A stretch of 64,000 nucleotides of DNA from the NCBI GenBank assembly GCA_902628565.1, contig CACONR010000003.1, forward strand, positions 1 through 64,000, read 5' to 3'. Position numbers and translations under genes: made by a program. Position 1 is the first letter of the stretch. Every line of letters starts with the position of its first letter. The DNA is from an uncultured Pelagibacteraceae bacterium. GTDB taxonomy: Bacteria > Pseudomonadota > Alphaproteobacteria > Pelagibacterales > Pelagibacteraceae. The notes below the pieces were generated by a model that had not been told where the DNA came from, did no database searches, and worked only from the letters and a program-made list of their open reading frames with translations. Of the stretch, positions 42,603-54,129 are shown piece by piece.

Positions 42603-44525
42603 ATGCCTATAATTACTTTACCAGACGGAAACAATTTAGATTTTCCTAAAAAAGTTACAGGCCTAGAGATTGCTGAAAAAATTAGCAAATCATTAGCAAA
42701 ACAAGCCTTAATAATGAGTGTGAATGGAGAATTAAAAGATTTATATTTTTCGATTGACAAAAATTGTTCCGTTAAAATTTTTACAGCAAAAGACCCAGAG
42801 GGTTTAGAGGTTATTAGACATGACGCTGCACATATCATGGCTATGGCAGTTCAAGAATTATATCCAGGCACCCAAGTTACTATTGGACCAGTTATAGAAA
42901 ATGGATTTTATTATGACTTTGCCAGACAGGAACCTTTTACAGATGACGATCTCAAAAAAATTGAAGAAAGGATGTCAGAAATAATTGATAAAGACTTAAA
43001 AACAAGACGAGAAGTATGGGAAAGAGATAAAGCAATTAAGCATTTTAAAAAAATTGGAGAAAAATATAAGGCTGAAATTATTGAGAGTATTCCGGAAACT
43101 GAGGAACTTTCAGTCTATCATCATGGTGATACTTGGTATGATTTATGTAGAGGACCTCATTTAGTATCATCTAGTAAAATTGGTAAGGCCTTTAAACTCA
43201 CAAAAGTTTCAGGCGCATATTGGCGAGGTGACTCAAAAAATGAAATGCTTCAAAGGATCTACGGAACAAGTTGGGCCTCCCAGAAAGATTTAGACGATTA
43301 TTTAAAAAGAATTGAAGAGGCAGAAAAAAGAGATCATCGTAAATTGGGCAAAGAAATGGATTTGTTTCATTTTAGAGAAGAAAGTCCAGGATCTGTTTTT
43401 TGGCATGAGAAAGGTTGGACTTTATTTCAAAAATTAATTAATTACATGAGAGCTAAACAGGACTTAGCCGGATACAAAGAGGTGAATACACCAGAGGTAT
43501 TAGACAGATTATTGTGGGAAAAATCAGGACATTGGGAAAAATATGGGGAAAATATGTATACCTCAGAAACTCCTGATGAAAAAGTTTTTGCAATTAAACC
43601 AATGAATTGCCCTGGACATATACAAGTTTTTAATCAAGGTCTTAAAAGTTATCGAGATTTACCTTTAAGAATTACTGAGTTTGGAAAAGTTCATAGATAT
43701 GAACCATCTGGTGCTTTACATGGATTATTAAGAGTAAGAGCATTCACTCAAGATGATGCTCATATTTTTTGCTCCGAAGATCAAATTACAAGTGAATGTT
43801 TAAATGTTACAAATTTGATATTAGAAATTTATAAAGATCTAGGTTTCGAAAATGTAATTCTGAAATATGCCGATAGGCCAGAGGTAAGAGTTGGTGAGGA
43901 TGAAATTTGGGACAAGGCTGAAGCATCTTTGTTAAAGGCAGTCAAAGCTTCTAAACTTGAGTATAGTATAAATAAAGGTGAGGGAGCATTTTATGGTCCA
44001 AAAATAGAATTTGTTTTAAGAGATGCAATAGGAAGAGATTGGCAATGTGGAACAGTTCAAGTTGATTTAAATTTACCAGGTAGACTAGATGCATCATACG
44101 TAGATAAAGATGGCACTAAGAAAGTTCCTGTTATGTTACATCGTGCATTATTTGGATCACTTGAGAGATTTATAGGTATACTGATTGAAAACTATGCTGG
44201 AAAATTTCCATTTTGGATATCTCCGCTACAAACAGTTGTTATACCTATTTCCGAAGACTTCGAAGAATACGCAAAAAAAGTTTCCAATAAGATAAGAGAA
44301 GTTGGTATTACATCAATGGTTGATTTAAAAAATCATAATTTAAATTATAAAATAAGAGATCATTCATTAGCAAAAATACCTCTTTTAATAATTTGTGGTA
44401 AAAAAGAAGTTGACAGTAACTCAGTAACCATTAGAAGGTTGGATTCAAATAAACAAGAAAATATGGAACTAAACTCATTTCTAAAAAAATTTTCTGCTTT
44501 AAATAAAGCACCTTCAAATATTTAA
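42603..44525 (+). CDS. thrS: threonyl-tRNA synthetase
   Basis: Class II aminoacyl-tRNA synthetase for threonine, 640 residues. An N-terminal TGS domain (GNNLDFPKKVTGLEIAE) leads into the editing domain (HDAAHIMAMAVQELYPGTQV). The catalytic core has the zinc/threonine region KPMNCPGHIQVF, the class II motif 2 RITEFGKVHRYEPSGALHGLLRVRAFTQDDAHIFC and motif 3 VMLHRALFGSLERFIGIL. A C-terminal anticodon-binding domain ends the protein. It begins one base after the glycosyltransferase stop and its own stop is directly followed by the infC GTG. Confidence 0.97.
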   Translation: MPIITLPDGNNLDFPKKVTGLEIAEKISKSLAKQALIMSVNGELKDLYFSIDKNCSVKIFTAKDPEGLEVIRHDAAHIMAMAVQELYPGTQVTIGPVIENGFYYDFARQEPFTDDDLKKIEERMSEIIDKDLKTRREVWERDKAIKHFKKIGEKYKAEIIESIPETEELSVYHHGDTWYDLCRGPHLVSSSKIGKAFKLTKVSGAYWRGDSKNEMLQRIYGTSWASQKDLDDYLKRIEEAEKRDHRKLGKEMDLFHFREESPGSVFWHEKGWTLFQKLINYMRAKQDLAGYKEVNTPEVLDRLLWEKSGHWEKYGENMYTSETPDEKVFAIKPMNCPGHIQVFNQGLKSYRDLPLRITEFGKVHRYEPSGALHGLLRVRAFTQDDAHIFCSEDQITSECLNVTNLILEIYKDLGFENVILKYADRPEVRVGEDEIWDKAEASLLKAVKASKLEYSINKGEGAFYGPKIEFVLRDAIGRDWQCGTVQVDLNLPGRLDASYVDKDGTKKVPVMLHRALFGSLERFIGILIENYAGKFPFWISPLQTVVIPISEDFEEYAKKVSNKIREVGITSMVDLKNHNLNYKIRDHSLAKIPLLIICGKKEVDSNSVTIRRLDSNKQENMELNSFLKKFSALNKAPSNI

Positions 44526-45071
44526 GTGGCAGATTTTAAGCAAAACTATTTTCAAAGAAGGACCAAGGATCGTGGACCTCGATCAAATAACAGAATCTCC
44601 TCACCTGAGGTTCAAGTTATCGCAAGCGATGGAGAAAATTTAGGTGTGTTAAATACTAATGAGGCAATCACAATGGCAAAAAATCAAGGATTGGATTTAA
44701 TCGAAATTGCCCCAAATGCCAATCCCCCAGTTTGTAAAATTATGGACATGGGAAAATATAAATATGATGCGCAAAAAAAAGCGAACCTTGCAAAAAAGAA
44801 ACAAAAAATAATTGCTTTAAAAGAAATTAAAATGAGACCAGTAACTGAAACGCATGATTATGAATTTAAAGTAAAAAATGCTAAAAAATTTATTGCTAAA
44901 GGTGATAAGGTGAAGTTTACCATTAGGTTTAAAGGACGTGAACTTCAACACTCTCATTTAGGGAATGAATTGATGGCCAAAATTAAAGAAGATATGAAAG
45001 ATATTGGTAAAGTTGAATTGCACCCCAAGTTTGATGGGAAGCAAATGATTATGGTAATTCAACCTTTATAG
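44526..45071 (+). CDS. infC: translation initiation factor IF-3 (GTG start)
   Basis: Binds 30S subunits, blocks subunit joining and proofreads the initiator codon. The start codon is GTG directly behind the thrS stop (TAAGTG); IF-3 genes often use non-ATG starts for autoregulation. The N-domain carries VQVIASDGENLGVLNTNEAI and the C-domain IKMRPVTETHDYEFKVKNA. At 181 residues it is full length. The N-terminal 20 residues (QNYFQRRTKDRGPRSN) are variable as in the family. Confidence 0.95.
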   Translation: MADFKQNYFQRRTKDRGPRSNNRISSPEVQVIASDGENLGVLNTNEAITMAKNQGLDLIEIAPNANPPVCKIMDMGKYKYDAQKKANLAKKKQKIIALKEIKMRPVTETHDYEFKVKNAKKFIAKGDKVKFTIRFKGRELQHSHLGNELMAKIKEDMKDIGKVELHPKFDGKQMIMVIQPL

Positions 45072-45084
45072 GCTTTAATATAGG

Positions 45085-45113
45085 TTGTAAATTTTCAACA
45101 TTCTTTGTATAAC
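45085..45113 (+). promoter_or_regulatory. rpmI promoter with very short leader
   Basis: TTGTAA (45085-45090), a 17-base spacer and TATAAC (45108-45113) predict a start near 45120, five bases before the rpmI ATG at 45125. The geometry is the same as at rpsT, with C-rich sequence after the -10 and no Shine-Dalgarno. Confidence 0.45.
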
Positions 45114-45124
45114 CTCGTCCAATT

Positions 45125-45331
45125 ATGCCAAAATTAAAAACAAAAAGCTCAGCAAAAAAAAGATTTAAAATTTCAGCTAGAGGGAAAGTTATGATGGCTC
45201 AAGCTGGAAAGAGGCACGGCATGATAAAAAGAACTAATTCTCAGATTAGAAAACTTAGGGGTACTACTGTGATGTCAAAACAAGATGGTAAGATTGTTAA
45301 ATCGTATATGCCCTATAGCTTAAGAGGTTAA
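45125..45331 (+). CDS. rpmI: 50S ribosomal protein L35
   Basis: A 68-residue basic ribosomal protein, [21 protein letters not shown], matching L35 from end to end ([16 protein letters not shown]). It lies between infC and rplT, the universal infC-rpmI-rplT order, with one base to the rplT ATG. Its own promoter lies directly in front of it. Confidence 0.97.
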   Translation: MPKLKTKSSAKKRFKISARGKVMMAQAGKRHGMIKRTNSQIRKLRGTTVMSKQDGKIVKSYMPYSLRG

Positions 45332-45332
45332 A

Positions 45333-45689
45333 ATGGCAAGAGTCAAAAGAGGTGTAACAAGCAGAGCTAAACATAAAAAAGTTTTAAAAGCTGTAAAAGG
45401 TCAGTGGGGAAGAAGAAAAAATACTATCAGAGTTGCAAAGCAAGCTATGGAAAAAGCTATGCAATATGCATATAGAGATCGAAGAAATAAGAAAAGAGAT
45501 TTCAAATCATTGTGGATACAAAGAATCAACGCGGGTGTAAGAGCTGAAGGTTTGACATATTCCAAGTTTATTTATGGTCTAAATAAATGTGGAATTAAAA
45601 TTGATAGAAAAATTTTAGCTGAGATAGCCTATGATAGCCCAGAAGCCTTTAAAACTATTGTCCAAAAAGCACAATCTGCTTTAAATTAA
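45333..45689 (+). CDS. rplT: 50S ribosomal protein L20
   Basis: A 118-residue ribosomal protein needed for early 50S assembly and, in other bacteria, translational control of the infC-rpmI-rplT operon. Starts [19 protein letters not shown] and has the conserved [21 protein letters not shown] segment. No obvious L20-binding pseudoknot is recognised upstream. It lies one base downstream of rpmI and 43 bases before pheS. Confidence 0.97.
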   Translation: MARVKRGVTSRAKHKKVLKAVKGQWGRRKNTIRVAKQAMEKAMQYAYRDRRNKKRDFKSLWIQRINAGVRAEGLTYSKFIYGLNKCGIKIDRKILAEIAYDSPEAFKTIVQKAQSALN

Positions 45690-45732
45690 TCTTCACTATT
45701 GTTTTATTTCGCTGAAGAAATAATCTGTAAAA

Positions 45733-46800
45733 ATGTCTGATCTAAAAAAAATAAGAGACGAGTTTATATCAAAATTAAAAGGTAAAATAGATCTAGCAGA
45801 ACTAAATCAAATTAAATTAGATCTATTTGGTAAAAACGGTTTGGTCTCATCTCAATTTAAAAAAATAGGTACTATTGATGTCTCAGAAAGAAAAAAATTT
45901 GCATCTGATTTGAATATAATTAAGGATGAACTTCAAGATCTTATTAATTTTAAAATAAACGAAATACAAAAAGCAAATATCAATGAAAAATTGGAAAAAG
46001 AAAAAATTGATGTTACTTTACCAGAGCGATCATTTGTAAGGGGTAAAATTCATCCTGTATCACAAACAATTGATGAAATATCTTCTATATTTTCCGAAAT
46101 AGGCTTCAGTGTAGAGGAAGGACCGGATGTTGAAAATGAATATAACAATTTTACTGCTTTAAATACTCCAGACAATCATCCAGCAAGAGATATGCATGAT
46201 ACATTTTATCTTGATGATAAAAAAGAAAGATTGTTACGTACTCATACGTCTCCTGTTCAAATAAGAACAATGTTAAAAGACAAACCACCTTTTAAAATAA
46301 TTGCACCTGGTAGAACATACAGATCAGATAGTGACCAAACACATTCACCAATGTTTCATCAAGTTGAAGGTCTTCATATAGACAAAAATATAAACATGGG
46401 TCATTTAAAAGGGTGTTTGAATTATTTTATCAAAGAATTTTTTGAAGTTAAAAAAATAAAAATGAGATTTAGGCCAAGTCATTTTCCTTTCACAGAACCA
46501 TCTGCCGAAGTTGATATTGGATATGAAATCAAAGATGGAAAAATTGTTATAGGGGAAGGTGATCAGTGGCTAGAAATATTAGGTTGTGGGATGGTTCATC
46601 CAAATGTTTTAAAAAATGTAAAGGTAGATCCAACTAAGTTTCAAGGTTATGCGTTTGGAATAGGAATTGATAGACTGGCGATGTTAAAATATGGAATTAA
46701 TGATCTTAGAGCTTTCTTTGATTGTGATTATAGATGGTTAAATCATTTTGGATTTGATCCTTTGGACGTACCCACAAACTATAGAGGCTTAAGTAGATGA
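45733..46800 (+). CDS. pheS: phenylalanyl-tRNA synthetase alpha subunit
   Basis: Catalytic subunit of the alpha2beta2 synthetase, 355 residues. An N-terminal coiled coil (about residues 1-85) binds tRNA. The class II motifs are [19 protein letters not shown] near residue 112, [28 protein letters not shown] (motif 2) and [18 protein letters not shown] (motif 3). Full length. Its stop overlaps the pheT ATG (ATGA). Confidence 0.98.
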   Translation: MSDLKKIRDEFISKLKGKIDLAELNQIKLDLFGKNGLVSSQFKKIGTIDVSERKKFASDLNIIKDELQDLINFKINEIQKANINEKLEKEKIDVTLPERSFVRGKIHPVSQTIDEISSIFSEIGFSVEEGPDVENEYNNFTALNTPDNHPARDMHDTFYLDDKKERLLRTHTSPVQIRTMLKDKPPFKIIAPGRTYRSDSDQTHSPMFHQVEGLHIDKNINMGHLKGCLNYFIKEFFEVKKIKMRFRPSHFPFTEPSAEVDIGYEIKDGKIVIGEGDQWLEILGCGMVHPNVLKNVKVDPTKFQGYAFGIGIDRLAMLKYGINDLRAFFDCDYRWLNHFGFDPLDVPTNYRGLSR

Positions 46801-49202
46801 AAATCACATTTGATTGGTTAAAAGATCATTTAAAAACTAATTTGAAAGAAAAAAATCTTTTAGAAAAACTTACCAATATAGGACTAGAGGTAGAAAGTGT
46901 GGAAAGCCTTTCATCTGATAATCAATTATTTAAAGTTGCAAAAATTATCAAGATAGAAAAACATCCAAACGCAGACCGACTTAAAGTTTGTGATGTAAAC
47001 ATCGGTGAGAAAGAGCTTAAAAAAGTTGTGTGTGGTGCCACCAATGCGAACGAAGGACTTATTACCATATACGCACCTCCAGGTGCAACTATCCCAAAAA
47101 CTAACACAAAATTAGAAATAGTAAAAATTAGAGGCGTAACTTCTTACGGAATGCTTTGCTCTGAGTCTGAGTTAAATTTATCTGATGAAAGTGATGGTAT
47201 TACCGAATTATCAAAAAAATATGAAAAAAATATTGGTAAAAGTTATTTTTCAAAATCGAAATCTAATATTATTGATTTATCTATTACACCTAATCGACCA
47301 GATTGTCTTGGTGTAAAGGGAATAGCTAGAGATCTTGCCGCTTCAGGTTTTGGACGGCTAATAGTATCTAAAGAAAAACAAATTAAATTAAAAACAAAAC
47401 AAACTTTAAAAGTTAAGATTAATAAGGAGAAAGGACAAGGATGTAGTGCTTTTGGAAGTTGTTTAATCAAAAATGTGAAAAATAATGAGAGTCCTCAATG
47501 GCTCAAAGATAAACTAATTTCAGTTGGTCAAAAACCTATTTCAGCTATTGTTGATGTAACAAATTATGTAATGCTTGATATTAATCGACCATTACACGCA
47601 TATGATGCTGACAAAATTGAAAAAGGGATAATCGTAAGAAACTCAAAGTCTGGAGAAGAATTTACAGCACTGGACAATAAAATTTATAAGTTAGAAAAAG
47701 GTATGTGTGTCATTAGTGATAACAAAGGAGTTTTAGGATTAGGTGGAATTATTGGAGGCACAAGAACAGCCACAGAATTTGATACAAAAAATATATTATT
47801 AGAGTCTGCTTATTTCGATCCAAGATCAATTAGAAATACGGCAAAAAAATTGAATTTAGATACAGATGCAAAATTTAGATTTGAAAGAGGAATTGATCCA
47901 TTATCTATCGAAACTGGTTTAAAGAAAGCAGCATCACTAATTCAAGAAATTTGTGGTGGCGAGGTTAGTAAAATCGATATACAAAAAATTGAGTCTTATA
48001 AAACCAAAACTATAAACTTTGATGTAAATTCTTTTGAAAATATAGTTGGATTTAAAATTTCTGAAAAGGAAATGAAAAGAATTTTGACTGATCTTGGTTT
48101 TATAATTAAAAAAGAAAAAAATTTTTTAAAGTTGAAAGTTCCATCTTGGAGACCAGATATTTCACAGCAAATAGATATTATTGAAGAATTGGTAAGAATA
48201 AGTGGTTATGATAAAATAAAAACATTAGATCCAATTAAGGAGAGATCTAAATCTACTTTAACTAAAACTCAAAGATTATTCCATTTCTTACAAAGAGCAA
48301 TTGCTTCAAAGGGTTATTTAGAGACAATAACATGGTCATTTACAGATCAAAGTTATAACGATCACTTTAGAGAAACTAATAAAGAGGTAAAAATTGTAAA
48401 CCCTATAAGTTCTGAATTGGGAGTTTTAAGAAATTCCATATTTTCAAATTTAATTATGTATATGAGTAAAAATTTAGATAGAGGCTTTAAAGATTTATCT
48501 ATATTTGAGATAGGTCCTGTTTTTACTGGTTCAAATCCAGGTGAACAAAAGATAGTAGTTTGTGGTTTGTCAGCAGGAAAAAAATCAAGACTTTCTTGGA
48601 TCGATAAAGAGAGAAATATTGATTTATTTGATGCAAAAAGAGATGTGGTGCAAACTTTGAACGAAGCAGGTTATAATTCTGATCAATTTTTTATTGATAG
48701 CAAAACACCCAATTATTATCATCCAGGGAAGTCTGGTAGAATTTTCTTAGATCATAGTAAAGATAAAGTTGCTGCTTGCTTTGGTGAAATTCATCCCAAT
48801 ATCCTGAAAAAAATTGATATTAAAACTGATAATTTAATTGGTTTTGAAATCTTTTTAGAAAATTTAAAACTTCCAAGACAAACATTTAAAGATCAAAAAT
48901 TGAAGTTTTCTGTATCGGATTTTCAAAAATCAGAGCGAGATTTTGCATTTGTCGTTAATAAAGATGTAGAAGCACAAGAGTTAATAAGTGTAATTTCTAA
49001 TGTGAATCCAAATCTTATTAGCAATATAAAAGTTTTTGATGTTTATGAAGGTGGAAATATCCCAGATAACCAAAAGTCTATAGCTATCAGCATCACAATT
49101 CAGTCATCAGAAAAAACTTTGAACGACAAGGATTTAGAGAAAATTAATAATTCAATCATCGAAGCAGTAGAAAATAAAACTGGTGCTAAAATTAGATCTT
49201 AA
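46797..49202 (+). CDS. pheT: phenylalanyl-tRNA synthetase beta subunit
   Basis: An 801-residue partner of PheS with the tRNA-binding fold [20 protein letters not shown] near residue 47, the B3/B4 editing domain ([21 protein letters not shown]), the B5 domain and the C-terminal ferredoxin-like anticodon domain ([20 protein letters not shown]). It is coupled to pheS by a four-base overlap and lies eight bases before lepA. Confidence 0.98.
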   Translation: MKITFDWLKDHLKTNLKEKNLLEKLTNIGLEVESVESLSSDNQLFKVAKIIKIEKHPNADRLKVCDVNIGEKELKKVVCGATNANEGLITIYAPPGATIPKTNTKLEIVKIRGVTSYGMLCSESELNLSDESDGITELSKKYEKNIGKSYFSKSKSNIIDLSITPNRPDCLGVKGIARDLAASGFGRLIVSKEKQIKLKTKQTLKVKINKEKGQGCSAFGSCLIKNVKNNESPQWLKDKLISVGQKPISAIVDVTNYVMLDINRPLHAYDADKIEKGIIVRNSKSGEEFTALDNKIYKLEKGMCVISDNKGVLGLGGIIGGTRTATEFDTKNILLESAYFDPRSIRNTAKKLNLDTDAKFRFERGIDPLSIETGLKKAASLIQEICGGEVSKIDIQKIESYKTKTINFDVNSFENIVGFKISEKEMKRILTDLGFIIKKEKNFLKLKVPSWRPDISQQIDIIEELVRISGYDKIKTLDPIKERSKSTLTKTQRLFHFLQRAIASKGYLETITWSFTDQSYNDHFRETNKEVKIVNPISSELGVLRNSIFSNLIMYMSKNLDRGFKDLSIFEIGPVFTGSNPGEQKIVVCGLSAGKKSRLSWIDKERNIDLFDAKRDVVQTLNEAGYNSDQFFIDSKTPNYYHPGKSGRIFLDHSKDKVAACFGEIHPNILKKIDIKTDNLIGFEIFLENLKLPRQTFKDQKLKFSVSDFQKSERDFAFVVNKDVEAQELISVISNVNPNLISNIKVFDVYEGGNIPDNQKSIAISITIQSSEKTLNDKDLEKINNSIIEAVENKTGAKIRS

Positions 49203-49209
49203 AATTTAA

Positions 49210-51018
49210 ATGAGCACAATCAATAATATAAGAAATTTTGCAATCATTGCTCATATTGATCATGGGAAATCTACAATAGCTGATAGAATAATTCATCAAT
49301 GTGGTGGTTTGACAGAGAGAGAAATGAAATCGCAAGTACTTGATTCTATGGAAATAGAGAGAGAAAGAGGCATCACAATAAAAGCACAAACAGTAAAATT
49401 AAACTATAAAGCAAAAAATGGGAAAGATTATATTTTAAATATTATAGATACTCCTGGTCATGTAGATTTTAGTTATGAGGTAAGTAGATCTTTGTATGCC
49501 TGTGAAGGATCAATACTGATTGTAGATAGCACCCAAGGTGTTGAAGCTCAAACACTTGCTAATGTTTATCAGGCTTTAGACATTAATCATGAAATTATTC
49601 CTATCTTAAACAAAATAGATTTACCTGCTTCTGATTTAGATAGAACAAAAAAACAAATCGAAGATGTTATAGGAATTGATACTGAAAATGCAATTCCATG
49701 TTCAGGAAAGACAGGAGAAGGCATAAATAATATTCTAGAGCAAATTATTGATCAATTACCAAGCCCAAAAGGTGACTCTGATAAAGACTTAAAATGTTTA
49801 TTAGTTGATAGTTGGTATGACACTTATTTAGGTGTCGTAATCTTAGTAAGAGTAATTAACGGTAAACTTTTAAAAAATATGAAAATTAAAATGCTTTCTA
49901 CTAATCAAGATTATATAGTTGAAAAAGTTGGAGTTTTTACTCCAAAGGCAAAAGATATAGATGAATTAAATACTGGGGAAATAGGTTTTATTACTACAGG
50001 AATTAAAGTTCTTTCAGAGACAAAAGTTGGTGACACTATCTGTGATGCAACGAAACCGCCTGTAAATGCATTGCCTGGGTTTAAACCAAGTAAACCTGTA
50101 GTTTTTTGTGGGTTGTTTCCTGTCGATAGTTCTGAGTATCAAAAATTAAAAGATGGGTTAGCTAAATTACAATTAAATGACGCAAGTTTTTCATATGAAG
50201 CAGAATCATCATCAGCTCTAGGATTAGGATTTAGATGTGGATTTTTAGGTCTCTTACATCTTGAAATCATCACTGAAAGATTAGAAAGAGAGTTTGACGT
50301 AAACTTATTAACAACCACGCCTGGAGTAGTTTATAAAGTTAAATTAAATAATGGTAAAAATATTGATTTACAAAATCCATCAACTCTTCCTGATCCAACA
50401 ATTATTAGTTCAATTGAGGAGCCCTGGATCAAAGCAACCATAATTACTCCAGACGAATACCTGGGTTCAATAATCAAATTATGTCAGGATAAAAGAGGAA
50501 TTCAAACTAATCTTTCATATTCAGGTAACAGAGCTGTATTAAATTATGAATTACCATTAAATGAAGTAGTTTTTGATTTTAATGACAGAATAAAATCTAT
50601 GACTAGTGGTTATGCAAGTTTTGATTATGAAATTTTAGAGCATAGAGAGGGAGATTTGGTAAAGCTTAGCATTTTAGTTAATAGTGAACCAGTAGATGCA
50701 CTGGCCATGATGATACATAAAGATTTTGCCCAAAAAACTGGAAGAGAAGTTTGTGAAAAATTAAAAGATTTGATACCTAGGCATAATTTTATGATTCCTG
50801 TACAAGCTGCAATTGGTGGTAAAATAATCGCAAGAGAGACAATTAAGGGATTTAAGAAAGATGTTTTGACAAAGATTCATGGTGGTGGAGCAACAGATAG
50901 AAAAAGAAAACTTTTAGAAAAACAAAAAAAGGGAAAAGCAAGATCTAAACAATTTGGCAAAGTGGAAATCCCACAAGAAGCCTTTATAGGAGTTTTAAAA
51001 ATAAAAGGCACCAAATGA
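49210..51018 (+). CDS. lepA: elongation factor 4 (LepA), back-translocating GTPase
   Basis: A ribosome-binding GTPase of 602 residues. G motifs are AHIDHGKST (G1), RGITIKAQ (G2), [11 protein letters not shown] (G3), NKIDLP (G4) and SGKTGEG (G5). The LepA-specific C-terminal domain ([43 protein letters not shown], here given in parts) is present. It ends in an ATGA overlap with a glycosyltransferase gene, which joins a core gene to a variable cassette. Confidence 0.98.
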   Translation: MSTINNIRNFAIIAHIDHGKSTIADRIIHQCGGLTEREMKSQVLDSMEIERERGITIKAQTVKLNYKAKNGKDYILNIIDTPGHVDFSYEVSRSLYACEGSILIVDSTQGVEAQTLANVYQALDINHEIIPILNKIDLPASDLDRTKKQIEDVIGIDTENAIPCSGKTGEGINNILEQIIDQLPSPKGDSDKDLKCLLVDSWYDTYLGVVILVRVINGKLLKNMKIKMLSTNQDYIVEKVGVFTPKAKDIDELNTGEIGFITTGIKVLSETKVGDTICDATKPPVNALPGFKPSKPVVFCGLFPVDSSEYQKLKDGLAKLQLNDASFSYEAESSSALGLGFRCGFLGLLHLEIITERLEREFDVNLLTTTPGVVYKVKLNNGKNIDLQNPSTLPDPTIISSIEEPWIKATIITPDEYLGSIIKLCQDKRGIQTNLSYSGNRAVLNYELPLNEVVFDFNDRIKSMTSGYASFDYEILEHREGDLVKLSILVNSEPVDALAMMIHKDFAQKTGREVCEKLKDLIPRHNFMIPVQAAIGGKIIARETIKGFKKDVLTKIHGGGATDRKRKLLEKQKKGKARSKQFGKVEIPQEAFIGVLKIKGTK

Positions 51019-51821
51019 AAATTTACGATTGTTTTATATTTTTTAATGAAAATTTATTAACTGAAATAAGATTTAACATATTGGATAAATATGTAGACTA
51101 TTTTGTAATTTGTGAGTCTTATTATGATCATAGAGGTAACATTAAGGGATATCTTTTTGATCATAAAAAATTTGAGAGTTTTAGTCATAAAATCATTTAT
51201 TTAAAAATTGACAATTTTCCCAAAAGTTTAGGAATTTGGGAAAGGCAAGATTATCAAAGAAATTTTCTTATGAATGGATTAAAAGATACTCAGCCAGATG
51301 ATTTAATAATATATTCAGATGCTGATGAAATTATTAATCCTGATGTCATAAGTGATATATCAAGTATTGGTGATAATATAGCTATTTGCGAACAATATTG
51401 TTTTTATTACAAATTAAATTTGTTGTCAGAGCAATATAAAGATGTTTGGGAAGGTAGTCGTGTTTCAAAATTTAAAAATTTGAAATCTTTTAGTTGGTTA
51501 AGACTTATTGCAAAAAAAAATTTGAAATATAGCTTTTTAAGATTTGATAAATTTAAGAAAATAAAAGTAATTAATAAGGCTGGTTGGCATTTTTCATATT
51601 TAATGTCTGAGGAAGATATTCAGAAAAAGATTAAAGCATGGACACACTCCGAATTAGATACTATTGAAAATAATAATTTAGAGACAATAAGAAAAAGAGT
51701 AAAAGAAAAGAAAGATCTTTTTGGCAGGAATATTAAATTTTCAAAATTGGAGTTTAGTAAACAATTTTTTCCAGAATATTTAATAAAAAATCAAAATTTT
51801 TATAGAAATTGGATTATATAA
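51015..51821 (+). CDS. GT17-like glycosyltransferase
   Basis: A 268-residue transferase. The start [20 protein letters not shown] and the [10 protein letters not shown] and [15 protein letters not shown] segments, with the metal-binding DxD, match the GT17 (beta-1,4-N-acetylglucosaminyltransferase-like) family, which in bacteria occurs in surface-polysaccharide clusters. No signal peptide or helix is seen; likely cytoplasmic. The ATG overlaps the lepA stop. It is the first of five genes in a low-GC cassette, and converges with the epimerase by eight bases. Confidence 0.8.
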   Translation: MKIYDCFIFFNENLLTEIRFNILDKYVDYFVICESYYDHRGNIKGYLFDHKKFESFSHKIIYLKIDNFPKSLGIWERQDYQRNFLMNGLKDTQPDDLIIYSDADEIINPDVISDISSIGDNIAICEQYCFYYKLNLLSEQYKDVWEGSRVSKFKNLKSFSWLRLIAKKNLKYSFLRFDKFKKIKVINKAGWHFSYLMSEEDIQKKIKAWTHSELDTIENNNLETIRKRVKEKKDLFGRNIKFSKLEFSKQFFPEYLIKNQNFYRNWII

Positions 51822-52758
51822 CTTTTTTTTTAATACAACTTTTAACTATTTCATAAATGCTAAATTCGAAATTAAAATTTAATATTTTTCTTAGTCTTTG
51901 ATTGTTACTTAAAGTATAGTTGTAGTTACCTAATTTATATAATTTTTTTTTGTAAAGAATTTTTTTTTTTGTTTGTTTTTCAAAGATTTTAATTATTTTA
52001 TCCAAGTAGATTAACTCTCCTCTTCCTACATTCATAGTATATGTGCCAATATTGTTTTTTTTTAAAATCTTTAATACAATATTTAAAAAATCTTTTATAT
52101 GAACAAAGTCTCTTCCAGGGAAAACTAACTTTTTTCTCTTCTTCACAAGATTTATTTTAAATAAAATTTTTTTTCTGGATGCTTCAGTTATTACGGGCAT
52201 GATCCTTCTAAACTTGTTTTTAAATTCAAAAAATTCTTTTTTATTTATATAACCAGCTATATTAAATAATCTTAATATGTAACAAATTTTGAATTTATTT
52301 TTTAGATATTTTTCAATTATAGATTTTGTTTTACCGTAATAATTTCTTGGTTTATTTTTTTGTCTTTCAGATATTGCTTTAACTATATTTGAATTAAAGT
52401 TATAGACATTGGAACTTGATAAAAAAATAAATTTTTTTACTTTATTCTTAAAACAAATATCAATAAATTTTTTTGTTTTTTCAATATTATTTATAAAATA
52501 AATTTTTTTATTTTTTTCTGATTCTGGTGGAAAGCTATAAGCTGCAGCATGTACAACAGTATGAATTTTTTTTGAAGAAATTAAAGATGAAACAACTTGT
52601 GAACTAATATCAGTTTTTAAAAATCTTTTTTTATTAATAATATTTTTTGAATGTGATCTAGAAAAATTGTCAATTCCAAAATAAGGTATTCTTTTTAACT
52701 CTAAAATTTCACAAATGTGGAATCCTATATATCCAGTGCACCCTGTAACAAGTATCAT
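51814..52758 (-). CDS. NAD-dependent epimerase/dehydratase
   Basis: A 314-residue short-chain dehydrogenase-type enzyme acting on a nucleotide sugar. The N-terminal GCTGYIG Rossmann motif binds NAD and YYGKTKSI holds the catalytic Tyr-x3-Lys. HAAAYSFPP and FLSSSNVYN are the expected substrate-side strands. It resembles UDP-glucose 4-epimerase or GDP-mannose dehydratase-related enzymes; substrate not resolved. It is the only leftward gene in the cassette. Its sequence is unusually rich in Lys, Asn and Phe, as elsewhere in this cassette. Confidence 0.82.
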   Translation of the reverse strand: MILVTGCTGYIGFHICEILELKRIPYFGIDNFSRSHSKNIINKKRFLKTDISSQVVSSLISSKKIHTVVHAAAYSFPPESEKNKKIYFINNIEKTKKFIDICFKNKVKKFIFLSSSNVYNFNSNIVKAISERQKNKPRNYYGKTKSIIEKYLKNKFKICYILRLFNIAGYINKKEFFEFKNKFRRIMPVITEASRKKILFKINLVKKRKKLVFPGRDFVHIKDFLNIVLKILKKNNIGTYTMNVGRGELIYLDKIIKIFEKQTKKKILYKKKLYKLGNYNYTLSNNQRLRKILNFNFEFSIYEIVKSCIKKKVI

Positions 52759-52793
52759 TTTAATTTTAATATTTTTTTAATATAGTGATTCAT

Positions 52794-53474
52794 ATGTTTT
52801 TTTTGAAGCTAAAATATCTCATACATTTCTATAAATCTAAAGTGCTTAAAAAAAGATGCAAAAAAAACTACGCTGATCAGAAAAAAAAATTTGAACAAGG
52901 ATTGAATAAAAAAAAATTTTCACAAAAATGGTTTCTAAATAATTTTGAAATTTTTAATTTTTTTTTACCAAAAGACAAGAATGCAGAATTTGATTACTTA
53001 GAAGTAGGCTGTTTCGAAGGACTATCATCATTTTATATATTATCTGAATATAAATCTGTTAATGCTTTTTTTTTAGATATATGGGACATGCCAAATTCTA
53101 ATAGCAAAACACTCTCACATAATTTTGAGAAAATAGAAAAAACTTTTGATCAAAATCTTTTAGGATTTAATTTTAAAAAAATTAAAAATGATTCAGTAAT
53201 TTCTATGAGAAATTTGTTAAAACAAAATATTCAATTTGATTTTATTTATATTGATGGATCTCATAATGGTGAAGATATTTTATCAGATGCAATTGAAGCA
53301 TTTAAGATACTTAAAGTTAATGGACTTATATTCTTTGATGATTTTTTGCAACATGACGATAATAGAATTTTACAATCATATGAAGGTATTGAAAAATTTT
53401 TGTCACTATATTCTGACTATTTGATAATTGAATATTTTCAAAATAATCTAGTTGTAAGGAAAAAAGTTAACTAA
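52794..53474 (+). CDS. class I SAM-dependent methyltransferase (Methyltransf_24-like)
   Basis: A 226-residue protein with EVGCFEGLSSFYIL (SAM-binding motif I), the acidic FFLDIWDMP and the FDFIYIDGSHNGEDILSDAIEAF segment typical of methyltransferase family 24. The N-terminus has many Lys and no signal peptide. A GTG at 52785 is an alternative start; I choose the ATG at 52794. Likely acts on a sugar or glycan intermediate, inferred only from its neighbours. It is divergent from the epimerase, with 35 bases between them. Confidence 0.78.
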   Translation: MFFLKLKYLIHFYKSKVLKKRCKKNYADQKKKFEQGLNKKKFSQKWFLNNFEIFNFFLPKDKNAEFDYLEVGCFEGLSSFYILSEYKSVNAFFLDIWDMPNSNSKTLSHNFEKIEKTFDQNLLGFNFKKIKNDSVISMRNLLKQNIQFDFIYIDGSHNGEDILSDAIEAFKILKVNGLIFFDDFLQHDDNRILQSYEGIEKFLSLYSDYLIIEYFQNNLVVRKKVN

Positions 53475-53481
53475 ATTTTAA

Positions 53482-54129
53482 ATGAAAAAAATTATAATAG
53501 AAACTATCAAGAAATTTATTTTTAATAACACTCCCTTTGGAGCTCCAAGTTATTCTTATAATTTAGAACCAATTCAACTTTCTGAAATAATTGTTTCAAT
53601 AGAAAAAATTAAGGACTTAAAAGGATCAATATGTGAAATCGGTGTAGCACGTGGCATGACCTCAAGATTTATCTGTGAACATTTAGAAATACAAAATTAT
53701 GAGGAAAAGTTGTATTGCATAGATACTTTCACATCTTTTGAAAAGGAAGATATTGAATTTGAAATAAAAAATAGAAAAAAAAATAAAAAAGATTTAATTG
53801 GATTTAGTTATAATAATTTTAAAAAATGGAAAAAAAATTTTGCAAAATTTGATTTTGTTAAACCAATAAAAACTGATGTTAAAAAATTTGATTTTAAATC
53901 TATCTCTCCAATAAAGCTCGTTATCTTAGATGTTGATCTCTACAAACCAACACTGATAGCACTTAATAATTTAAAAGAGTGCATGGTTTCAGGAGGAATA
54001 ATAATGGTAGATGACGTAAAAGATAATAATATGTGGGATGGAGCTTATCAAGCTTTTAATGAATTTGTAAAATCCAACTCTTATGAATACAAAATTGTTG
54101 GAAACAAATGCGGGATAATTAATTTTTAA
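53482..54129 (+). CDS. TylF/macrocin-O-methyltransferase-like protein
   Basis: A 215-residue SAM-dependent enzyme. CEIGVARGMTSRFICEHL is the SAM-binding loop, YCIDTFTSFEKEDIEFE and LVILDVDLYKPTLIALNNL and GGIIMVDDVKDNN match the TylF (macrocin 3''-O-methyltransferase) group of sugar O-methyltransferases. In bacteria these decorate exopolysaccharides or glycans. It follows the methyltransferase at 53474 with eight bases between and its stop overlaps the next ATG by one base. Confidence 0.8.
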   Translation: MKKIIIETIKKFIFNNTPFGAPSYSYNLEPIQLSEIIVSIEKIKDLKGSICEIGVARGMTSRFICEHLEIQNYEEKLYCIDTFTSFEKEDIEFEIKNRKKNKKDLIGFSYNNFKKWKKNFAKFDFVKPIKTDVKKFDFKSISPIKLVILDVDLYKPTLIALNNLKECMVSGGIIMVDDVKDNNMWDGAYQAFNEFVKSNSYEYKIVGNKCGIINF

